DNA from: Volutella citrinella
Lineage: Eukaryota > Ascomycota > Sordariomycetes > Hypocreales > Nectriaceae
Assembly: GCA_034401135.1 (NCBI GenBank)
Contig: JAWZSP010000005.1
Location: forward strand, 2,790,001-2,854,000
Length of the DNA stretch: 64,000 nucleotides
Direction of reading: 5' to 3'
Numbering within the stretch: the first letter of the stretch is position 1; the number at the start of each line of letters is the position of its first letter. Shown piece by piece: positions 32,442 to 42,305 of this stretch. The notes under the pieces were generated by a model. It searched no databases and had not been told where the DNA came from. It saw only the letters and a program-made list of their open reading frames with translations. A program made the position numbers and the translations under genes.

Positions 32442-35400
32442 ATGAATAAGTTGGCGAACATGCGTCACTGGTCGGAGAGGATGAGTCCCAATTTCGGAAT
32501 GGGCCGTCCCAACATGCCTATGAATGCACTCCACGCTCATCCCAAGAACGCCGCGCAGCCTGGCCAACCCATAAGCTCGCCCCAAGCCGCCGATGCTACG
32601 ATCCATTACTCGTTCAACGTGCCATTTGCCTCCGACCTGGCCGGCCCCGATACCGAGGACATTCTGCATGCAACGACCGACGCGGTTCTCCGATGGACGC
32701 ATCCCGAGGACGCCCCCGACGACATCCAGGTTCATGAGCTGCCCGTTCACGCTCAGAATCTCGCCAACCTGGGACGTCTGTGCCGAGAGCTTTCCAATGG
32801 ACCCCTACCCATCGAGGCACACGTCTTGCCTTCGACGCCCAAGAACGCCAAGGGCCAGCAAGTCACGACAGTATGCCTATCGGGCTCCCCCGAGCTTGTC
32901 CACAAGAGCCGCGAGACGATTTTGAATGATACCCCCATCTCTCTAGTAGGTGATACCTTGGGCTGCTTCGCTTGCCTGCCAACGCGCTCTGCGGCAACCA
33001 CCTTTTTCTAACAAACTGCAGCGCTGCACTACGATCGACGTGGACGGCCAGCTGGTCTGCGACCTCAATGCCGGTGTTCTAAAGAAGCCCGTTATCGACA
33101 CGCTCGACTACATTTCGAGTTTTTGTGGCGTGGATATCTTCTTGCTCGGCCCAAAACTGACGCCAATGGTAGATGGTATGACTGGTGACGCTGAGATGCG
33201 AATGGACCAGAGATGGCGTGTTGCCATTTACGGTGACATTCTGTCCTCAGAGCATGCCAAGGCCCGTGTTCTTATCCACATAGATACTCTGGTATGGATA
33301 TTTGACACCGATCGGATGTGCCCAACTAATATAGGAGCAGCTCGGTCGTGTCGTGGATGGCACAAAGCTCGAGCTTTCATGCCACCAACTCGTCTGTGGA
33401 CGACACCGGAAGAACATCAAGTTGATCGAATCATCCACTGGGACCGCGATATATTTCCCCCCGCCTTTCTCGCAGATGTATCGCTACTGCCCACCCAAGG
33501 CAACTCGCCGAGACCCTTCCGATATCTTCATCACCGGAGACACTCCTCAGGCCATTGAACTAGCCAAGCAAAAGTTGCATGATACTGTTCAGAGAATCAG
33601 GCTCTACGTTAAGGACGTGACCATCCCCGCCGCCAAGATCGACAGCGTTTTACTTAGTCGCCTGGACAAGGTCCGCAAGATCCTGGAAGCTAATGGAACA
33701 TACATCATGTTCCCCCCGTTGGCAAGTCAGCGCAACATGGTACGGGTTCAGGGCAGCGAAGGGCTTCACGTGGAGCGGACTGTTCGTGAGATCATGGCTC
33801 TGGTAAGTCGACATCATGTGTGACAATGGACCTCGACTCACCACGATCTAGGCTGGTCAATTCTACAGTGCTGGCTGGTATATTCAACAGCCTGATGCGA
33901 GACAGCTGCCCAACCCCACAGATGTCCGGACCATGCTCGGGGACATTTGCGCCAACTCAGAGGCTGATTTGTCATTTGACAAACTCGCCTTCACCATCAC
34001 TGGATCCGACGACGCCGTAAAGTCTGCATTGACTGTCATCTCTGATCTGAAATTTGTCACCCTTGCGCAGTATCAGATTCGCGTCAAGATCGAGCTCGCC
34101 AATGAGCACAAGGAATTTGTTAGCGGGAAGAAGAATGGCAAGATCAACAAAATCATGGGTCAAAGTTCGTCGTTCCAACGCCCCGGATAATTCTACGGCT
34201 AACAGTTTGCCAGGCAATGTGCAGATCATCTTCGATGGGTTCAACGAGTACAATTTCAATATTGACGTCATGGCAGCCAGCTATGAGTCGATGAAGCAAG
34301 GTTTGACTCTTGTTGAACAAGAAATGCCTGCGTCCATCTCCTTCCATGTGCCTGACCAGTATCATAAACGCATCATTGGTATTGGTGGTCAGCACATCCA
34401 GCGTATCATGAAGAAGCACTCCGTCTTCGTCAAGTTCTCCAATGCTATGGATCGTGGTACGTTCGCCCCAATGCACAGCCACGACATATCGACTTACTCA
34501 AGTGTAGGTGGCATGGGACGTGAGGATGACGATGTCAAGGTCGACAACGTCATTTGCCGCACCCCTGCGCGCAATGCCCAGAATCTAGACGCAGTCAAAA
34601 ATGAAATTCTTGAAATGGTCGACCGAGCCGTAAGTTCTACCCAACGTTTTGTGAGCGGTGCAGCTTTTAACGCCGATCCCTAGGACTCGGAGTACACGTC
34701 CCAAATTGTCAACGTCGACCGTCTCTACCATCGCCAACTCATTGCCCGCTTGCCTGAGATCGACGAACTGGAGCAGAAGTACAACTGCAAGATCAACTTC
34801 CCGAGCACCGAACAAGCCAGCGATGAAGTGACTGTCAATGGGCCCCAATGGCAGGTTCCCCATTGCGTGGATGAGTTCCTCGGCATGGTTCCCGACAAGC
34901 ATGAGCTCATTCTAGCTCGCACTCCTGAGCTGGTCAAGTTCTTGGAATCTCCTGAATTTGCTCATGATCTTGTGCCGAAACTCAAGAGCCAACACGAGGT
35001 TGAAGTCACCGTCCACCAGAATCCTGATGAGGTCACGGAGGACGGATCCCCCACTATGACTCTGGTTTGGGGCTTCACCCGCAACAATGCCGGCGGGCTC
35101 CGTGACGCTATGGACTTTCTGCAGGCTCAGTTTGCCACTTCTGGAGCTGAGGTAAACATCATTAAGGGCGCTTTACCCAGACCGAAGTCGGATTCCTTCG
35201 AAGACTCCCTCCAGTACTTCGATTCCAAGCTTCTCCAGCATGCCCCATCCTCTATGGGAACTGATTCGCCTGTCAAGGTTGCGTTCGGTGACGAGGTCGC
35301 TCGCGAGAGAAGCAGCATTCTTGACCGCCTTCGAAAGCCTGGTAGCATGACATCGATCTCTTCTTTCCTTGATCGCCGAAAGAATAGCTCCCACTCCGCC

Positions 35401-35703
35401 CATGCAAGCTTTTTCAAGGGTTCGAGCAACGTGTCCAAGTCGTCTCTCATCTCCATCGAGTCCACCCGCAGCTTCAACGCGGATCGAAACCCTTGGAACG
35501 ATAGCGGAGTCAACCTCCCAGAGGACGACAACCCTTGGGCTCCCCGACCCTTTGGAAACCAAGTCGACAACAAGTTGACGATTCCGCAACCTGGCGATGC
35601 CACGCCTCGCCACAGCACCCGCGCGTCTGGCGACAGCGGGCGCCCTTCTACTTCTCATTCTATGAATTCAGGATACCCCGCCCCTATTGGGCCTTTCCGT
35701 TAG
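32442..35703 (+). CDS. KH-domain RNA-binding protein (BicC/vigilin-like multi-KH)
   Basis: Seven exons: 32442-32945, 33022-33291, 33335-33802, 33852-34164, 34214-34456, 34508-34629, 34684-35703; 979 aa. Introns are very short (43-76 nt). Several KH or KH-like units are visible. The clearest is IPDQ-type VPDQYHKRIIGIGGQHIQRIMKKHSVFVKF (exon 5), with the GxxG loop as IGIGGQ. Others have weakened loops: LSCHQLVCGRHRKNIKLIES (exon 3) and GKKNGKINKIMGQ (exon 4). The final exon has a KH-like block around DELEQKYNCKINFPS, then a Ser-rich tail ending in a Pro/Gly segment. A cytoplasmic mRNA-binding role is likely by family. The frame is open upstream to 32103 without a stop, but that part is C/T-rich and reads as 5' UTR, so ATG 32442 was chosen. 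Confidence 0.87.
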
Positions 35704-36662
35704 ATTCCCCATGCGTTAGAAACTCTACATGCAAAATACCCCGGCTGGATATACCCTGGCGTAAAAATACCCTGGAACGTCGACTTATGCATCGGTCGGC
35801 TTATGTGCTGCCCTGATTGTTTTCGCTTCGTTGTTTTCAACTCGTTGTTCTTGTTGGTGCTTGTTGGTGCTTGTTTTCTGTATTGCTCTTATGTGCTTTG
35901 ACTGTTCTCTGTTTTTGTGTTTGTTTTTTTTGGCTATCGGAATCGGGGGTGTCTTTTGATGACTTGACGTTCAACCTCTATACCCCTTCCAGCGACGAAA
36001 CGCTGAGGCCCAAAACCCCCAATTTGAGGAATACCCCTGGTTTCGGTGCAGAGATCTTGTGAGAGCATTGTGTATCAATTCGCGGAGAGTACGCCAGCGT
36101 CAACGAAAACAAGAAATGTGGAGGAAGGGTCTGACAGCAGACCAACACGATACACGGCGCCAATGATGTTTTGGGATGGGCCACGAGGATTGTCTCCTGT
36201 GGGAAGGTCCAGATGGCCAAAAGTATGATTCATGCATATCTCGCGGCGTACAGCTAGCTGGCCCTTGGGCTGTTGCTGAAGACGCAAGCAACCGGAGCGA
36301 GTAACAAAAAACAACAAGAGTATTCCTAGATGCACTAGTCGAGAATCTGAATGACATTCGCGCAGTCTGCGAGTTACTCTGCAAAAACCTTCCGTTCGTC
36401 ACAGCTTACTTAGCATTTGCCAGCGATTGAGCTTGAAAAGAGAAGCAGATGTACAACTAAGTAAGGGCGCAGGCAGGGCTTAGAACACCAACCCAGTCTA
36501 TTCTTGCAGGCCAATAATGGGAGCCTCAGCGCTCTCGAAGTCGCTTTGAAGAAAGCGATCCCGTGTAATATACAGTCCATGAAATCAACACCATCCAACG
36601 CCACACCATCGACATCTCACACAATCTTACATAGTGATACACGTCACCTTAATACAGTTCCG
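35704..36662. other. Convergent 3' flank, KH gene and IRC3-like gene
   Basis: No gene supported. Contains a T-rich tract around 35820-35935 with a direct repeat (35851-35870), probably KH-gene 3' UTR. Confidence 0.55.
35851..35870. repeat. Direct repeat TTGTTGGTGC x2
   Basis: Two perfect adjacent 10-mers in the presumed 3' UTR of the KH gene, within a TTGTT-rich stretch. Confidence 0.8.
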
Positions 36663-38668
36663 TCATGCCCCGACAGGTCCCACGGTGACCCGCTCCCTTC
36701 GGTCCCTGGCCTCCACGGCATTGGCTTGCCTCTGCCTACGCCTTTGCTCGGCCTCGATCTTGGCAAATTGGCCTCGAGCACCATGCTTAAGCTTCGTTAT
36801 CATATCCGTTGCCCTTCCTTTTGACAGGTCCTTGGCACTCAGAGGCTGAGTCTTCCCGCGCAACTTGTTTATGAAGTCTAGTTGCCCCTGTGACGGTGGA
36901 AGAGACCTCCAGCTTTGATATCGATGGATAAAGCTGTGGGGGAACGCCTGCGATGCGTAATTGTCGGCGCCATGTACCGCGTCGGTGAAGGTGGAAGCCG
37001 TGAGAATCTCCCGAGGCGCTGCAAAGGGGGATTTGGCGACACCCGGCGGCAGGGCTCTCACCTCAACGGCCCGGTAAATTGGCGACGAGGCCCCGAGGTT
37101 CTCGTCAATCTTCTCTATCCTCAGGTATGATCCGCTTGGGGCTGCCAGTACAAATCTGTCGGAGCCAACCTGAACCCACGCGTACTTGCTAATCGCCCTG
37201 ATGTGCTTCTCCCCCGAAGTGTCGGCAATAAGATCCAGCACAGACGAGTAGTCAGTGAAGGTAACAGTATCCGGAGAGGGTGGGCTTGAAGTGTTGTACG
37301 TCAACGACACCTCTCCTTCAAAATCTGCCTTGTCTTTTGCCGCTTTCACGTCGCGCATGTCCTTGACCGTAGCCCTTTCTACCAATACATTGGGGTCAAG
37401 GCCAAAAAGCGTAGGTGTTGTCACAATGCCGGTATCCAAGCTCGAAACGAGGTCGATGATGTGGCAGTTCTTCTTTCCAGGGTGAAGCCGCATGCCTCGG
37501 CCGATCATTTGAACCAGGAGATTCCGTGACCTTGTCGGTCGCCCAAGCACGATACAGTCGATGTTAGGGATATCAGTCCCCTCGGTGAACACTCCGCAAT
37601 TGACCAAAACTGGAAACTCCCCTCTCTTGAAGGAATCAAGGATTTCCCCGCGTTCCACTTTGGGGGTATCACCAGTGACGTATCGTGCGTCGAATCCATG
37701 GTCGCGAAATTTCTGCGTCAGCTCTCTGACGTGAGCAATGTCGACACAGAACACCAAGGTCGACTTCCTGCCTGGTGCCTTTGCCAACCAACTTCGGACT
37801 GTAATGTCGTTGATCTTGTCGGTGTTGACCACTTTGGATAGCTCACCGGTCTGGAAGTCTCCAAAGGCGCTGTTCTTCACCTTGGAAAGGTTCGCAGTTG
37901 ATTCCACCGTGGTAAAGATGACGTCGGAGAGCCACTTTTCGGAAATCATCTCCACGTAGTCTTTATGGTACACAATCTCATCAATGGCGGCACCAAGCTT
38001 TACGCCGTCGAATCGTGAGAACGTAGCCGAGACGCCGACCAGATTCGGGGAGTCGCTCCGTTTGGACTCAAGGCCAAAATGTTCCAGCGTCTTCAGGTAG
38101 CCTGGAGCGACGATATGATGGGCCTCATCGACAAGAACAAGCTTAAAGCGAGATGGGTCAAACTTGGCGAGCCGGTCCTTGGAAGTGATACTGCGGACGC
38201 TTGCGATGGTGATGTCGGCAGTTCCAGAGGCATGGACAGACCCCATCTCAACTTCAATCCGCTTGCCAGGGTATGCGCGTTGGCAATGCACTACTGCTTG
38301 CTCTACCAGCTCCCTGCGGTGAGCAAGAATCAAAGTGCGGTCAGCATCCTCCGACTTTGGGACAATCTTGTCAATAAGCTGTGTGAAGATGACCTGCCAT
38401 CGAGTAAGCTCAAGTCAAGCGGGTCAACATGATGCAGGCATACCGTTTTCCCGCTCCCAGTTGCAAGAGAAATACCGACTCTCTTGTGTCCATCGCGAAA
38501 AGACTTTAGGACAGACTGTATGCACTCCTGCTGGTAGTCCCGGAGTCGAAGCTTGTGCTGAGACGGGGTCGAGGTGGACGCGAAGGCATTGAACGCCGCA
38601 AATCTCGGGGCGCCCCAGCTTCTCCAGGGACGATTCCTAAATATGCACTTTGAAGGTTGTTGTAGCAT
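36663..38668 (-). CDS. IRC3: Mitochondrial DEAD/H-box helicase (IRC3-like)
   Basis: Two exons: 38668-38444 and 38393-36663; 651 aa. The superfamily 2 helicase core is complete. LRDYQQECIQSVLKSF precedes motif I, ATGSGKTV, which spans the intron; motif Ia is LAHRREL; motif II is DEAH at 164-167; motif III is SATFSRFDG. In the second RecA lobe come VFCVDIAHV, NCGVFTEGTDIP and motif VI, QMIGRGMRLHPGK. The first 30 residues are Arg-rich and lack acids (MLQQPSKCIFRNRPWRSW), fitting a mitochondrial presequence. Yeast Irc3 is a mitochondrial DNA branch-migration helicase needed for mtDNA upkeep. The C-terminal Irc3-type region (YQSWRSLPPSQGQLDFINKLRG) also fits. It shares a 399-bp divergent promoter with RRN5. 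Confidence 0.92.
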
Positions 38669-39067
38669 TGCACATGGTTATCTGCGCGCAATGCGAATTT
38701 TTGAGGCGTTGGCTCTTGGGTGCAATCCTCTTAGAATTTCATCCTCGTTGAAACGTGCTATGGGCAAACAAATTATGAGCATTACGTAATCGGAAAAGCG
38801 TGGCAGGCGTGGTCCGCGACCGTTGCGCCGCTACCAAAAGCATGAGAAGGTACTGTCGATCTCAGTAAGGTAGGTAGCTGCGAATTTATTTTATTTGCGG
38901 CTTCGAACGACGACGGTGCAGAAAATCCTGGCGATTTTCTGCATGCTCTGCTTGGGTGTGCCATCATCTCTCTGGCACGATAAAGAAAACCACACCCACA
39001 GACGCCCGAATCCCACCCGCGTCTGCTACCATGAACTTGTTTCCCATCATACTCGCAGAAAATAGCC
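38669..39067. promoter_or_regulatory. Divergent promoter of IRC3-like gene and RRN5
   Basis: 399 bp between the two start codons. Contains a perfect inverted repeat, TGCAGAAAATC / GATTTTCTGCA, with a 5-nt spacer (38917-38943), about 125 bp before the RRN5 ATG. A symmetric site of this form could bind a dimeric regulator. Confidence 0.45.
38917..38943. repeat. Perfect 11-bp inverted repeat, 5-nt spacer
   Basis: Arms 38917-38927 and 38933-38943 are exact reverse complements. Lies in the IRC3/RRN5 promoter. Confidence 0.85.
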
Positions 39068-40774
39068 ATGGACATGGACCCCAGCTACTCCGCCACCAGC
39101 GAGGATGATGTCGGGCAATTCGGTCCCTATGCCTCAGATTCGGCAGATGATGTAGATGCACATTACCTCCAGGAACCTGAACCTGAAGATGACCCGGACT
39201 GGAACACGGGCGGTGCTCACGGCAACAGCGACGGGGAATCAAACTCGGGCGAGCCACGGCCTGGAGTGACTTCAGAAGACGAGCAGCCATCGCTCAAACG
39301 CCCAGCAGTCGACGATCCTGTGTTTCGGTCATTCAAGAGGCATAGAGGGGTCTTCAACAACAACTATCTCGACCTACTCAATGCCGATATAGGAGATGCA
39401 GCCCACAGCGCGAGTCTCACCTTGGACACAGATTTGACGCCCAGCCAGTTGGGCCTTACCTGGTGGACATCTTCGGAGAAAAGTCTGTTTTTTGAAGCCG
39501 TCGCGCGTCTCGGGCGAGATGATCTGCCCGGCATCGCATCTCGTGTTGGGACTAAGTGCGAGGTCGAAGTCAGCCATTACCTCAATGCGTTAAGGGAGGC
39601 ACGGCTACAGAGGCAGAAGGAGGTTCAACGGCCAATTATCGAGTATTCCGAGTACCCAGCGGCTGTCGAGCTCAGCCAGCAGTGTTGCAGGGCTCTCGAC
39701 GAGGCTGCCGATGCCATCTCGGTCAGACAAGAGCGCAAGGAAGAGCAACGCGAAGAAAGCAAGTGGGGGGAGTACTGGAACATCACCCCAAGAATCGCAA
39801 AGGAGCTGGGCAGCGGAGAGGTGAAAACCGAAACCCAGGGCTTGAAATTCCCCGAATTATTTAATGTTCCGGAATGGCTGGGGTTATCACACAGAATATT
39901 CATGAACCCATCAATTCCGAGCGAGAACTGGAACTTCATCGACGAAAACCCACCGTCAATGTGGGCGACTACATTCGAAGACTTTTACTCGTTGGCCGTG
40001 TCATTGACTCGCAGACTCGTTCAGACAACAATATTCTTCAGCATGTCTCGAATCAGATCAAAAAGGGAATACATGCACACAACACGAAATATCATTCGAT
40101 TACAGGATGTCGAAGCCGCCATTGCTTCGTTGGGTCTGCAGCCGAACTTGCATGATTTCTGGGTCAAAAGCGCCCGAAGACTTCGTCTTCAAGTTTACGA
40201 AGAGCCACCAACCCAAGAAGAGGATCCCGAACCGGAGCCATTGACCTATGAGGAAGTGGAAAAGACCCTGTCAGATGAGCCGCAGGAGAAGCCTGTTGTC
40301 CTCCCTCCTGCCAAACTAACCATCGAGCAAAAAACGGGTGCGACTGCAATCAATCTTGACGAGTTTCTCTCGGAAGAAGGGTGGACAGAGTCCGACTTTG
40401 GCACAGATGATCCAGAAGAGGCAGCGATTGACCTCGAAGCCGATGAGGTCCTACGGTACTCGGCAGCTGACTTCCCCGAAACATTCAGGACGAAGCAATC
40501 CCTACGTAATCGTATCCTGGTCGAACGACGGCAGGAGCAACATGCTGAAGACCGTGACCAGCAAGAGAGTCTTCGGGCGGAGGCGGAGATGTGGGATGTG
40601 CTGCACAAGCGGCCTCCCCAGGAGCTGCCTAAGGTGCAGGAGCCTGGGCCAGGGCCAAGATCGAAGCTGGATGTGGAGAGCATATACCCAATAGGGCGGG
40701 GCTGGCGCGAGAGCATCAAGTATCGTAGTGAGTGGGAGACAAGGGACCTCTCAGTTGGCCGAGGAGAGCAATAG
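39068..40774 (+). CDS. RRN5: RNA polymerase I upstream activation factor subunit RRN5
   Basis: Single exon, 568 aa. An acidic, Asp/Glu/Ser-rich N-terminus of about 75 residues is followed by KRPAVDDPVFRSFKRHRG. A SANT/Myb-like domain comes next (LGLTWWTSSEKSLFFEAVARLGRDDLPGIASRVGTK, residues about 123-160) and then a helix VSHYLNALREA. This is the arrangement of fungal Rrn5. With Rrn9, Rrn10, histones and Uaf30 it forms UAF, which binds the rDNA upstream element and recruits TBP and core factor. A conserved middle region with FEDFYSLAVSLTRRLVQTTIFFSMSR supports the call; a charged tail ends the protein. Start ATG 39068 has the context gccATGG. It converges with EAF7, only 148 bp apart. Confidence 0.82.
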   Translation: MDMDPSYSATSEDDVGQFGPYASDSADDVDAHYLQEPEPEDDPDWNTGGAHGNSDGESNSGEPRPGVTSEDEQPSLKRPAVDDPVFRSFKRHRGVFNNNYLDLLNADIGDAAHSASLTLDTDLTPSQLGLTWWTSSEKSLFFEAVARLGRDDLPGIASRVGTKCEVEVSHYLNALREARLQRQKEVQRPIIEYSEYPAAVELSQQCCRALDEAADAISVRQERKEEQREESKWGEYWNITPRIAKELGSGEVKTETQGLKFPELFNVPEWLGLSHRIFMNPSIPSENWNFIDENPPSMWATTFEDFYSLAVSLTRRLVQTTIFFSMSRIRSKREYMHTTRNIIRLQDVEAAIASLGLQPNLHDFWVKSARRLRLQVYEEPPTQEEDPEPEPLTYEEVEKTLSDEPQEKPVVLPPAKLTIEQKTGATAINLDEFLSEEGWTESDFGTDDPEEAAIDLEADEVLRYSAADFPETFRTKQSLRNRILVERRQEQHAEDRDQQESLRAEAEMWDVLHKRPPQELPKVQEPGPGPRSKLDVESIYPIGRGWRESIKYRSEWETRDLSVGRGEQ

Positions 40775-40922
40775 GCGGGCGTAGTGACTGACCCAGGCGA
40801 ATTGCACACTTTAAGCCTCATGAAGTCCCGGAATGCAGGCCAAGAGGCCGCATTGCTAGAGTTTTATAAAGCTTTCCAGGGTATCTAACATATTTTTACA
40901 CTGCCTGACGCCTGAACTCGTA

Positions 40923-41863
40923 CTAACGCCGCCTGCCTCCTCTTCGGCCCCTCGCTCTTGAGGGTGGACGGCCCCTCCCAGCTCCTCGCGTCGACCGAGA
41001 CCGCGGCGTTCCATTCTCCTCTGCACTCTCTTCCTCCTCCTGTGCCGACCCGCTGTCGTCTCCGTCCTCGGCCTCGTCCTCTTCAGTGGTCTCGGCCTTT
41101 TCGGCCTTTTCGTTCTTTTCGCTCTTCTCCTGTTTCTCCGTCTTGGCCTGGCTTGCGGCCCTCTTCCGACTCCTCGAGGCTCTCATGTTCCTGGGCGCGG
41201 GTGACGGCGCATCTGTTCCATCCTCTGTATCCTCGACAGACGTGCCTCTCGTCTTCGGCGCCGTGTCACCTCGCTTGCGCTTCCTTGGGGCCGGCGAAGA
41301 CGGGGGCGAGAGCTCCAGTTCTGCAGGCGAAGTGGGCGCCTCACTGGGGTCGGCGATGGCGCGTTGCAACATGGATTCCAAGAACTGGCCCTTTGGAAGG
41401 GTGAACTCGACGTATCGGTCCTCCGTCTCATCGTCGTCGAAGTTCTCCCGCTCGTCAATCACCTCGAGGTTGTAGTAGGTGCGGAGCTTCTGCCAGATGT
41501 GGGGGATGCGCGTGTGTTGATATAGATCAGGATCGAAGCCGTGGTTTCGAAGATGTTCAGATATCGCAATCATTCGGAAGTGCCTGTGCATGCCTAACTG
41601 CGTCAGAATAATGGCCATACTCATGAGCGCAGGGCTGGGCTGAGCAAACCTGCTGGTTTCCACCTAATGACGCCCTTGAAAAGAGACGCGACTTGGTCGT
41701 CTGTCCAGAGAGCATTGGATGCATTATCAGCATCCTTAGATTCGGGCGCTTCCTCTGCATCGGCAGCCCGAGGTGTGTCGACGTCCATGGCATCTTCGTC
41801 CCGTGCTGGTGTGGGCGTGGCCGCAGCCTGGGTGCTGCCTCGACCGCGTTTTCGGGGAGGCAT
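40923..41863 (-). CDS. EAF7: NuA4 histone acetyltransferase subunit EAF7 (CT20 family)
   Basis: Two exons: 41863-41650 and 41593-40923; 294 aa. The conserved CT20/Eaf7 domain is rebuilt across the junction: [21 protein letters not shown], then [18 protein letters not shown], and [23 protein letters not shown]. Family knowledge: Eaf7 with Eaf5 and Eaf3 forms the TINTIN module of NuA4, and the human relative is MRGBP. After the domain comes a low-complexity tail: Ser/Pro then KRKRGD-type NLS, a Lys/Glu repeat ([18 protein letters not shown]), an acidic patch, and a final Arg/Gly-rich end (RGRRGGRRR). The start lies just after a short 5' UTR and the product begins MPPRKRGRG. Confidence 0.9.
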
Positions 41864-42305
41864 TGTGGTGTTTGGCGGGACTGGTGCGATTGATTGCCAC
41901 AGTTCTCTGGTACCTCGACAAGTCGATCGAAGCACTCTGGTGGCCGAGGAGTGCAGGGTGTGGTGGTAAACCGTAAATGTGTTCGAATCCTTGGGTATCA
42001 AATGTTGGCAAGGTCAAATTTTATTCGACGGAAGTTGGCGTTTGATCATGAGCCGTGGAGGCGCACTGGTGTCTATAATTGTGGCATGAGGTCACCCAGG
42101 CTGTTCCTGTGGCTGACATCAGTAGCGGTGCAAACAGCGCTGCTGCAGGTGCTTAGCGCGCTTGCCCACAGGACTGGACCCTGCCTAACGCGCCCGTGCC
42201 GCAATTCCACCCGACATAGCGCGTCGCGGGGAACAGTCCCCGTCATCACTTCACTGCCCGGAATGCATCATGCTGAACTAATAAACTCCAGGAACAGGAC
42301 GGCTC
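41864..42305. promoter_or_regulatory. Divergent promoter of EAF7 and the GCP gene
   Basis: 442 bp between start codons; no gene. A GTTCGAATCC at about 41985 looks like a tRNA B-box but no tRNA fold surrounds it. Confidence 0.45.

Noticed and set aside
41900..41995. tRNA-like pieces (GGCCGAGGAG and GTTCGAATCC) upstream of EAF7
   Set aside because: The two boxes are present but no acceptor or anticodon stem pairs around them; it is promoter sequence.
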